Shown here: positions 23,825 to 35,800 of the stretch, piece after piece
How the letters are laid out: every line of letters begins with the position of its first letter
How positions within the stretch are numbered: the stretch's first letter is position 1
Assembly (NCBI RefSeq): GCF_033807575.1
Contig: NC_084704.1
Location: 34,697,968 to 34,761,967 of the forward strand
Direction: 5' to 3'
From: Cydia pomonella
Lineage: Eukaryota > Arthropoda > Insecta > Lepidoptera > Tortricidae
Length of the DNA: 64,000 nt
Made by a program: the position numbers and the translations under genes
Notes under the pieces: model-generated
Seen by the model: the letters and a program-made list of their open reading frames with translations, nothing else
The model's database searches: none
Told to the model about the DNA's origin: nothing

Positions 23825-26800
23825 CTAGGTGAGCAATCATAAACTTCCCAATAGATACGAGTACGATAAATAACAAGTACATGCAATGGTGTTAAACTTC
23901 AAGCGTCCGGTAAGTTATCTTTTATAACGTCCTGTCGCAGACAAGGTACCGGAAATAATACTAATAATCGGTATAAGCCACGGTGTAGGTATACACAAAT
24001 CAGTGTCTCACGTTCAGTTTGTATACGCAGTCCTACGTACACAGTATCGAATAGAGCAACCTTATTTTTCATTCAAGTCAGTAAGATAATGCGTTTGGTA
24101 ACTATACGTCACGCGTCGAATAATGGTCCCTACTAACAAGTATTTCTTATTATATGAAATTTTTTATAGTTCTCTGTTGTGTATCATTGATCACTTGATC
24201 AGTCCGTCAATAGTGGGGTGGTGCAACTGGCCCTTATTATTGAAAGGCAAAAGAATCGACACTTCCGGCAAAGACAATGATAAGTCACAAAACCATTCAG
24301 GATTCGAAATGGTAGCAGTTCATAGGGTGTTATAACCCAGCGTGTTATAAGACGTCGTTTTTGGAGTGAAAGTGATATACTAGGCCAATCAAATTAGATC
24401 CATTGAAAGTGTTTTGAGAAATTAATTCCCGGTAAGCTGGAAACCGTTTTAATACCTTCATTAGATCCTAAATGCATTTAATCCGAATTTGCGCAATCCC
24501 AGATGTGCATACATTTTGGGAGCCTTAGGAGATATTTTTTTTCCTTAAATATTTTTTTCCTAATTGGCCGATGGCTGATGCATAACGAGAGGAGGTGCAA
24601 TGAGAACCATGGAAAAACACATGCATTTCGCATGAACCTAAAGCCCAGCATCAGCGTCATTCCTGCTATGGTTTGCCGTAAAATTCACGAGCCTTCTGAT
24701 CAGAAACACGGCATACAGCAACAGATCCTTTGCCGTATTTTCCAAACATTTGTCCTCAAGTTAATGCAATTTGTTTTGGTACGGCATTTTTTTAAAGATT
24801 TTCGCTTTAAGCACGACAATTTAAGAATACACGGCAGCCCCAAAATTTAACAGGAACACTGCAGAGCATTCACCAGGCGAGTTGCGACTGTCGCGAACAG
24901 TACAAATTATTCCTGTCGCATTGTACGCATTATATACAGTGTAGATTCTACACCATTGGTTCTTAACGTTAACTGATTGCCCGCGGGACACAGGTGTGGT
25001 CCGCGAATTCATAAACACAACAAGCCTCTGTCGAATTATTAACTGAAATAGATATCATATACTAAAGGAAAAATGACCAAGCTCTCAAAGGCGCCTAGCC
25101 CTTCGAAGATTGCACATACTTGAGCATTTGGGATGGACATTGCCGTGGCCTAGACGTCCAGGGCGTCAGCTGAAGAGGCCAGTTCCATTGCGGCTTGCGG
25201 CTTTGGTCACCCATTTCAGTTTATTGTAGTGAGTTTTTCTTGTCACGCGACGATATAGTAGTGTGACTACTTTAAAAAAATCCCTAGTTGAACCCTCTGT
25301 TGGCTTAGTTCAATAAAAGTATTATTAGCATCTAATCAGTTGGTGCAGCAAAAATATTTTTTTTTAATGGTCACTGAAAGTTTAAGAACCTTTGAACTTC
25401 GCGAACCGATGCCCACGAGCTGAGTTTCGATGTAGTGTGTAGTAATTGGGCCTAAGATACAGGCCAGTGCACACCGGATGCGTGTGCGTAGACGTGTACG
25501 TGCGCTTTGAAATATATAGATCCTTATGAGAGACGGCACACCGCTTGCGTGACGTTTACGCACGGTTCCAACGTTTTAGCGCACGCGCCATAATTCGTCG
25601 TAAAGACGGAGTAAAACAGCGTAACGCATATTATACCGAGTAGTTATCAAAGCCCTATGTTTGCATGCAAGGAAGAGACTCCAGTTACCTTATTTACTGA
25701 CTCGAACGAAAAATACAGGTATACATTATAATATAGTTATTACGTCAGATTAGTAAATCACTGTCTAGTGAGATTTATTATACGTTTTTTTTTATTATAA
25801 ACTTAAAGTTTAAATAGTGTTTTGTACGAATAAAATACATTTTCGACATTTCTTAAATAATGCAACGAACAGCAACAATCAATTTAATTTAGGAGTTCCT
25901 AGACTGTTCTAGTTATAATTGAATGCATTTGGCTAAAAAAAAAGAATGCAATGATATCGCTAAAATAGCACCTTATATAATACGTACAGAACTAAGTTAC
26001 GCGTGAAAAAACGATATATATAAACAATAATAATAATAATATAATAAGGCAATAACGCTTAACTTGACAAAGTATGAATCAGAGCCAACAACTAATTAGC
26101 CAGCTAATTAGTCGCCTAGGTCAATAGAAAATCACTCAACGCTTAACAACTTGGCGTATTAAAAGTCAGCTCTTTAAAAACGACTGGTTCACTCAACCAA
26201 GTAATTTAAATGTAACCTAAAAAGTTAGAGAAATGAAATAAATTATGAATAAAATACTAACCTAACCGATCATCATATTCATCAATGTCGAAATTAACAA
26301 AATGACTACACGACATTCAGCCATTTGGTTGAACGTTGCGACCAATGATTTAGCTGGTTCTTCTTCAGCCAACTCATTCGCTGGCTAATTTAACCAGTTG
26401 GCTGCGACATCTACACCACCCCCACACGACTAGGTATTATTAGAACTTTGTTCTTAAACTAAACACTCTGTTTAGGAAAAACTCCGATAAAACTAATGTG
26501 AATGTTCATCCGGCAAGTTGAAGCTTAGCATTTCCGCATAAACAAATATGTATGTAAATAAGTTGGTAAACTAAGGTTTTGCCGACTGTCCTGACAGTCA
26601 ATATTGTACGTGGAAGACATACTATTATGTCCGCATCTGCTAAAGGTGCATATCCACACCGCCAGTTAACTCTTGTCGAGCAATGTTGAGCAACACTATG
26701 AAACAGTAAGCAACTAGGTAAGTTACCTGATGTTACCGTGTGGCAGCCTTTAGCACAATTATTAAGAAATGTCGAAAATAATGATAAAAATAAGTTTCCC

Positions 26801-29800
26801 TTGGCAGACATCGAACAATGTCATCAACAGCTGGTGTTACCTCTTCCGAAATGATTACTTTCAGAAATAAATATGGATTACATTACGTTGGTATAATTTA
26901 TCTTTCAACCGTGTTTCAACGGAATTAGTCACTTAAAATATAGAAACAGTTAAATTTTAAGTGCAAAGTATAGGTGCCAAAACTGTGTTGTAAAATAGTT
27001 GGTCAAAAACATAGAATATCAGCCCCTCCTCAAAATACTGTATTTTGCTGTAAATTAGGCATATTTTTCCATAAATCACAAATAACGGAGTGACGGTAAT
27101 TAATGATTAGATTATAGAGAGCATAACCTCTAGCTGCCCATGAATCAAAACTTGCCAAGATTAATGCAATTTTGATTTGTTGAAATATTAAGATTCAAAT
27201 TACAATAGAATGGAAGGCCTTTTTAGAGGTATCTGGGCAGCTAGAGGAAGAGCGATATGATTTGGTATTTTATAACTCTTCTTTTTATTATTTGGGAAAT
27301 TGCAACAAATAGTTGCAAACATTTACAAGATATGCTGTTAAAATTTCAATGGCGAGTAACAGTAATATTTTTAATGTAAGTTAGTAATTGCTCTCATATC
27401 GATAATAAATGTAGCGTCGAAATTATATCCCAAATGAGGAAGTGATAAATTCTTAAATATAACTATAAGTCAATAAATTTCAATTTGAAAAAAGTTAAAT
27501 TTTACTCTATGAAAATAAGTGTCTAAAAATAGTGACACGGAACTGTAGAAATGCTGCTGAAATTTCATAATTAATTTCATGATGTCGTATGTCATACGAC
27601 ATAATATATGTAGACGAATCATCTGCACGTAGGTTCGTGGGGTAAGAGTATCTGCAAAGTATCGAAATGCGTACTCACCATTGGCTGCTGTTGGTCGAAC
27701 ATGCCTTGTTCTTGGCGATCCAACATGGAGTTGAGTCGCTGGGCCTGGAATTAATGATATTCGTTGTAGATACACGATTCAATGACGCCACAATATCTGT
27801 ACGAAAAATTAACTATTTCACAAATGCGTATTGGGGGAGCTACTCTTTCGCTTTGTCCACGGCACAGCACCGTTGCATTTCGAGGCAGCTTCAAATACTC
27901 TGCCACGAAATGCTGGAACAATATACCGCCTCCTCTTAGAAACTCATTGTCAGTGAATTCGTTTAATTTCAAAAAGTATATTTTAAGTGTACAGAAAAAC
28001 CGTAAGTAGAAGTCTGTGCTAATTATTTTTGTGCACTTACGAGTTTCTTTCTTTGTGGAACAAATTGTATTAGTAAGACAACAACATACCTGCACGAAGA
28101 GCGTGTTCTCCTGCTGGCGGCGGCGCAGCTCGTCGTCCTGGTGGCGCATGCGCTGCGTGAGGTCCTCCTCCTGGCGCAGCAGCAGCGCGCGCTCCTGCTC
28201 GGTCAGACAACAACATACCTGCACGAAGAGCGTGTTCTCCTGCTGGCGGCGGCGCAGCTCGTCGTCCTGGTGGCGCATGCGCTGCGTGAGGTCCTCCTCC
28301 TGGCGCAGCAGCAGCGCGCGCTCCTGCTCGGTCAGACAACAACATACCTGCACGAAGAGCGTGTTCTCCTGCTGGCGGCGGCGCAGCTCGTCGTCCTGGT
28401 GGCGCATGCGCTGCGTGAGGTCCTCCTCCTGGCGCAGCAGCAGCGCGCGCTCCTGCTCGGTCAGACAACAACATACCTGCACGAAGAGCGTGTTCTCCTG
28501 CTGGCGGCGGCGCAGCTCGTCGTCCTGGTGGCGCATGCGCTGCGTGAGGTCCTCCTCCTGGCGCAGCAGCAGCGCGCGCTCCTGCTCGGTCAGACAACAA
28601 CATACCTGCACGAAGAGCGTGTTCTCCTGCTGGCGGCGGCGCAGCTCGTCGTCCTGGTGGCGCATGCGCTGCGTGAGGTCCTCCTCCTGGCGCAGCAGCA
28701 GCGCGCGCTCCTGCTCGGTCAGACAACAACATACCTGCACGAAGAGCGTGTTCTCCTGCTGGCGGCGGCGCAGCTCGTCGTCCTGGTGGCGCATGCGCTG
28801 CGTGAGGTCCTCCTCCTGGCGCAGCAGCAGCGCGCGCTCCTGCTCGGTCAGACAACAACATACCTGCACGAAGAGCGTGTTCTCCTGCTGGCGGCGGCGC
28901 AGCTCGTCGTCCTGGTGGGCGCATGCGCTGCGTGAGGTCCTCCTCCTGGCGCAGCAGCAGCGCGCGCTCCTGCTCGGTCAGACAACAACATACCTGCACG
29001 AAGAGCGTGTTCTCCTGCTGGCGGCGGCGCAGCTCGTCGTCCTGGTGGCGCATGCGCTGCGTGAGGTCCTCCTCCTGGCGCAGCAGCAGCGCGCGCTCCT
29101 GCTCGGTCAGACAACAACATACCTGCACGAAGAGCGTGTTCTCCTGCTGGCGGCGGCGCAGCTCGTCGTCCTGGTGGCGCATGCGCTGCGTGAGGTCCTC
29201 CTCCTGGCGCAGCAGCAGCGCGCGCTCCTGCTCGGGTCAGACAACAACATACCTGCACGAAGAGCGTGTTCTCCTGCGGGCGGCGGCGCAGCTCGTCGTC
29301 CTGGGGGCGCATGCGCTGCGTGAGGTCCTCCTCCTGGCGCAGCAGCAGCGCGCGCTCCTGCTCGGTCAGACAACAACATACCTGCACGAAGAGCGTGTTC
29401 TCCTGCTGGCGGCGGCGCAGCTCGTCGTCCTGGTGGCGCATGCGCTGCGTGAGGTCCTCCTCCTGGCGCAGCAGCAGCGCGCGCTCCTGCTCGGTCAGAC
29501 AACAACATACCTGCACGAAGAGCGTGTTCTCCTGCTGGCGGCGGCGCAGCTCGTCGTCCTGGTGGCGCATGCGCTGCGTGAGGTCCTCCTCCTGGCGCAG
29601 CAGCAGCGCGCGCTCCTGCTCGCGGCGCTCGTTGGCGGCGCGCTCGGCCAGCTCCCAGGAGCGCTTCTGGCGCTCGCGGTCCTGCTCGCGCTGGCGGAGC
29701 TGCTCGCGCAGCAGCTCTGTCTCGTGCTCGTATCTGTGTACGTTATATAGTTCATATGAGTTATACCGCGCCACAGACTACAGACACGGCATTATAAAGC

Positions 29801-32800
29801 CTTTACAAGGAGCACGAGGACCCACGCATAGGTGCAATTTTACTTGTAAAATGCTACGATTTAAAAAGCGCAACCTAGTTGCATTTTAAACCATTTTTAA
29901 GCGCCGGTTACACCCCAAACCAAAGTTTTTGTTATTACTTTCAATTTACACGAGTATTGGTCGTAATTTTGGGCGCAACTGTAATCAGCAATCGTGCACG
30001 CATACAAAATCACAATTTGTCTTATGTGCTCCGTCTAGTATTTGAGGTTGTCTGTGTACCACGCGTAATGAACGAACAACGAACCCTGATCCATAAGCTT
30101 CCGACGATTAAGCTTTTATTTTATCATTGTAACTTGATTCAAACCTGTTTCGATAACAAATTATTATTATGTGCACAGTGTCCTGTATTATACAGTTTAA
30201 AGTTTGTGAAATCGTATCAAATCACTAAGTAACATCAGTCTAACTTATTGTTATTAGTGTTGTTAAATTTAACAAACTGACAATGCGTAACTAAATCATA
30301 GAAATAAATAGATAAAGAACCTGAGCAGCACACGGTGGAAAACACTAATGATTTAAATTACTATATGCTACGCGACAGCATTTTATAAAAACTACAGTCA
30401 AATACTGTTGACTCTCGCACAACAAAGAGACTTTAATTTTGTGTGAGCAGGTGTAACAATAAATGTCATTTCGTCATTGAGCGTGTACTAATATATTTTA
30501 TTTTCATGTGATCAGAACGATAAAAAAGGAAGAAAGAAAGGAAGGTCAGATGACTATCATATTCATAAAAACTAGTGCCAGCACTTTAGGATTACCTGAT
30601 CCACACAATATGAGTCCAAACCGACAGAGCCTGCTTCGCTCCGTTTCTCCGCAAGGCCACTGTTTCTGTGTGGACCCGCCTAACAGCTGCCCATAGCTGC
30701 TTCTGCGCTTCTTTAGAAGTTAGAACTGAGATGCTCTACAATGAAAAAATAGAGGTAAAGTGCAACTTACTTGGCATACTCCATCTGGGCCTCCAGTTCT
30801 CCTCCTCGGCGGCCAGCTCCTTCTTCAGGGCCTCCTCCTTCTGGCGGTGCAGCTCGTGCAGCTGCTTCCACCTGGTGCCGTATTCGTGCTCGAAGCTGTT
30901 GGCCTCGGAGAAGCGCGGCCCGAACTAGAAACACGTAATATTATCAAAACTAAAAACCTACAATATGCAAAAAGTAAAGTTGTTTTGTCTCGAGATATTA
31001 AGGACAAATAAGTTATTTTTCCTACTCCTCTACTGTTATCTGTCATTTATGCATTCATTAACACGAAAATAAGAACATACATAAAAGATTTCAAGAAAAG
31101 TCTATATTGTCTATTCCTCATAAAAGCTCTTGTGCTTTTATAAGCTATAATGTTACTGCGATTAATGGCTACCAACCTAACAAAACCAAAACAAATACAC
31201 TTAAACTAAGTGCATTGCTGCCAACTTACAAAATATTCATTTGGTTGTATAGTAAAAATAATTACTTCATAAGTCAGAAACACGCATGTGACACCCGTAA
31301 TATAGCAACACCCATAGACTACGAAGACCGCTTAGCGTTGCTTGTTAGTCTCCGTAGGCTACGGTGGCCAAAATTGAGAAAAAACTGTCCAAAAAATTAA
31401 TTTAGCAAGTAGCAAGTACCAGGGCCTCATGGGTTACGAGGAGGTGTCGCCGACCGGCCGGCCGCGGCCCGGGGCGGGCCGGGCGCGTACAAGGTATGCT
31501 CGCGCGTCTTGGCTATATACTTTTGCTGTAATTTGTTTACCTAAATTAAGATTTATTTTTGTTGACTCGTAGGAAAAATATTGTATGCAACGTTGTATAA
31601 GTAGGTCAAAAAATTCTCGTGGCGTATTCCTTTACAATGTTCGCCTACGCCTTCGGCTCCGGCTCACATTGTAACTCACGCCACTCGCCTTTTTTGACCC
31701 TTCTTATACAACTGTTGCATAAAATACTATAATGATATTAACGTGTCTACCGCGAGTACATTTCATATTATACCTTAAATCCGACGTTTCAGCGGGGTTG
31801 TTTGTACCAGCTGTGGTCACGGATGACTGACGTCCCAGCGAAATGTCGGAGTTATAGGTAAACGTAGATATAGATATAGCTGGTGCAACCCAGCTGAGGC
31901 GTCTAATTTAAGGTGTAAAATAATGAAATTTAATCGCGGTAAACCCGTTCATATAATTAAATATCTGCACGAAACGCGAAAAACGCGCAAAAATAGCATG
32001 GGTCCCTACCCGAGACAGGCCCCTAATCCGAGAGGCAATGACAATACGCGATCTTTTCGCGGAAATCTCAAGTACCAAGCGACAAAGTGCTGGAATAATA
32101 TCCCACACCAATACGAAGACTCAAATCTAAACCTTCTCTTGTCGGGAAAAGATGGCTTCTTAGCGATAAGACTGCCTGTTGCTACCTACTTACCTAGCTT
32201 TTAAGTGTTTTTCATTTATTTTTAACTGTATGGTGCAAAAAAAAAATTTACTTACTAAACCGTATTTTAGACATAAACTCAGACTCACTGCAAAAACTAT
32301 GGTCTTGAACTTGAAACTTTACGAAACTAATAAAGGCGACCATTAGACCCATGTAATAATAAGAATACAGTTTTGTATCTATCTATTTATCTAATACATT
32401 TACCTAGACATACTTTAAGTAATACTTAAGTATTTTTAGTGTGAAAAAACAAATAAAGCATGATAGATAACTTACCTCACGGGCGCGTAGGAAATCAGGG
32501 TGCTTCTTGGGCAGGTTCTTCTCTGGGTAACCATCAAACTCATCAGGTTCCTCAAAGCTTTCCACAATTACTGGTCGTAGCGACCTAAAAATAGCACAAA
32601 TCAATTTAATTTCCGTTATGAATACAATAATTTTCAGAAGAAATTTTACATATAAAAAAAATAGACGAATTAATTTTGATGTAATTTCCAGTTATAAGGT
32701 GGAGACCCTACCAGGTTACTGGAAACATCTTTGAAACACTTATACAAATATGTATACGCGTCCGCAATATCAGTAAATTCTAACAGCCAAAATAATGGAC

Positions 32801-35800
32801 ACATGACGATTGTATGCAAGTTTAAAGATATACTTACGAGGTCAAGAAGAAGCATCGCTCAGTGCAGTTGCGAATGGCCGCTAAAGCGCTGGGCTTCCTA
32901 GCGTACTCCACCACGCCTTCGCCAATGGACTTCCCGCGCTCGTCCACCTTGACGTAGGCCCTCTCGATCTTGCCGAAGATCTCGAAGGCGCGGTACAACA
33001 GCTCGTTGGACACGAACGGGGGCAGGTTCTTGACGCGGACTGCGCTGTTGTGGGGCGCGAATCTGACTCGCAATGTTCGGCCGTTTCGCATTTTGCCGTC
33101 CAACTCACGTTTGGCTTTCTCTGCGTTTACTCTGTAGTCCTATAATAAAAACAATAAACCACATAGAGTTAGGCACTAGGATAAAAAGAATATTTATTAA
33201 GGTCTATAATAAATTCATAGGAATTTTGCTAAATTTACTTACCATTTTAATAAATCCAAAGTTCTTCTCCTTGTTAAGGAACAATTCTGATGTTTCTCCA
33301 TATGGGGCGAACAGGCCCAGTATTTCTTCTTCGGTCATATCTGATGTGAAGTTGCCAATGTACAGGCGGCTCCGGCCGTTGAATTTGAGTTCAGACTGGT
33401 CTAGGGGGGGCAAGTCAACCAGTGGTCCCACCAGATCCTTCAACTTATTGGCAAGCATTTGTTCCTAGAACAAAAAAAAATGTTTAGGCTTCATATGCAG
33501 CAGTGGTATTTTGTGTATATCATTCATTACTTAAGAGCCCATCAACATGCTCACTAGCGCCACTAGTATAATTGTGATTATTTAAATTTAACGATAGATA
33601 TTTAAAAACGGGGGCCGCTACGACTGTATTTTGTATTTAGGTACCTTTTGAATACATTATACCAGTTTTTACGTTGCTGGATTTGTCAATCTAGGCGTCC
33701 AAAGTTAAAACGGCCGTTTTTGCTTTGAGTTCTTAGATCGACGAATCCAGCAACATAAAAACAAATTTGATGTATTAAAAAGGTACTTAAATACAATATA
33801 CAGTACGTAACAGCCCCCTTTTTAAAATATCTATCGTTAAATTTAAACAATCACAATTATTTTCCAGTGGCGCTAGTGAGCACGTTAATGGGCTCTTAAC
33901 AAGAACAAAGAGGTTGGCAAAATCAAACGTTTTTATAAATTGCACCAGCATAATAGGTTTCATTCCAGGGGATTTAGCTGTAAATGCCAAAAAAAAAAAA
34001 CAATAATTTGGTACTGTTCACAGGATTGATAGAAGAAACCTATGCTGGCGTCATCTGTAAAAAAATGGTGACCCGCCAACCCAAATTGCAATGATAATAT
34101 ATGAAATACCTCTCTCTGTCCTGGCTTTCCCTGATTATCCTGCATGGGGCCTCGGCTTTGCCTCTGCTGGTTCCGGGCAGGGCCACCTGGGCCACCAGGG
34201 CCACCAGGGCCACCGGGGCCTCCCTGCTTCTGACCGAAGGGTCCTCCTTGGCCGCCCTGGCCGAAGTTCTTATTGCCACCAAATTTACCACCCTGGCCCT
34301 GGTTTTGTCCATGTTGGAAGTTGCCACCTTGGTTAAAGTTGCCGCCTTGGTTAAAGTTGCTGCTTTGGTTAAAGTTGCCACCTTGCTTGTTTCCACCTTG
34401 CCAGCCACCTTGTTTGTTGCCTCCGAAGTTTCCATTCATGTTCTGGGAGAATTATATGTGTCACAAAATATGAAAAGAATAAAACGTTTTTTCTAGCCAG
34501 CAATTAGTTTTAAAAGGTGTGTCAATAAATTAGGCCTGCCTTTGGGATAAATTTGATTTGAGTAAAAGTTATTTTTGCCCTAAGAACAATCATTTGAACT
34601 CAATGAAGACTACACAAATCAAATTTGCAACTCACACTTACCTTCTGCTGGTTTTGGTTGGCTGGTTTTGATGGTGGGTCATCAATTACAATTACATTAT
34701 CAACACTATCTTGGGCCGCAGGCTTATTGGGGGTGGTATTAGGTTTCTGCTGCTGTGGTGCTGCTACTGGAGCATCCTGCTTCTGCGGTGTGGCAGCTGG
34801 TGATGGCTGGGCTGGTGCCTGCTGCGGCCTTTGCTGCTGTTGCTGTTGTTGTTGCTGTTGTTGTTGCTGTGGGCGCTGCTGCTGCGGTTGTTGTTGTGGT
34901 TGCTGCTGCTGCTGTGGACGCTGTTGCTGTTGTGGAGCCTGCTGCTGGGGCTTTTCAACTTGGGGAGCAGGCTTAGGCTGTCAAATTATATTAAATTTTT
35001 AAACTCCCAAGAGATGTATGCTGAATAAAATTGAGAATTGACAGGACTTTGATATCAATTAATAAACTTTACAGCAGTGTCACCCTTCAAAAATATCACA
35101 CATTTGTAAATAAAATAAAAAACAGTTTTTGAACATTCAGTCCCCAGAGATAAAATATACAGCCCAAAATACCACGCCATGATTCATTTACCTCTAAAAA
35201 AAATGAAGCCATGTTATTTTAGTGACTGTAACTAACTTTGTGGTAGTAAGCAATTTTCCAAATGTTAACGAGTGCTTGGACCAATGAAAAATTACCACAA
35301 TCCTTAACTTATATTAAAGGGCATGTAGATTCTTGTGTGGCAGTGGTAGGAAAGCACACAGGTGTGTTGAAAAATAAATGTATTCATATGTGGTATTTTT
35401 TGTGAGTAGAAAGTATCTCACATCACAGGGTTAATTTTGGCCGTGTAAGCATAAACACGTCTACAAAATAGTATAAAAATTGCCTGTTCCTGCCATAGGC
35501 ATATCACTGCGACGCAGTTAACATAGGCGTTAGTCACAAAATTATAAAAATATGAACATCAATTTGAGTATAAATATTAGAGTATAATTAAACCTTGTCG
35601 ACGTGACCGTCAGTAAGTTTAAGGTATAGTACTGACCTCGTTACTGGGGCGTTGACCTCCTTGCTGCTGATTTTGATTCCTCTGATTTTGGTTGTTTTGA
35701 TCAAAACGTGTTGGTCCTCTAAATCCACCTCTATTATTTCCACGGCGACCGCCCTGTCTCTGAGGCTGGGGCGGCCCTCCAAAACCTCTTTGATTACCGT

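Noticed and set aside
24503..24850. 115-codon plus-strand frame in nonA intron 9
   Set aside because: A competing minus-strand frame overlaps it, with no motif and no splice pattern.
28075..29622. CRISPR-like regular array
   Set aside because: Units are contiguous, coding-derived and nearly identical with no unique spacers, and the genome is eukaryotic.
27751..29889. Long open frames of 200-435 codons on both strands over the 129-bp array
   Set aside because: A tandem unit divisible by three with high GC keeps several frames open automatically. Only the minus-strand frame matching DBHS coiled coils is biological; the S/R-rich plus-strand frames and the G/A/P-rich minus frame are shadows.
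34625..35002. Cysteine-rich frame on the plus strand
   Set aside because: It is the complement of the CAG/CAA polyglutamine exon of nonA.
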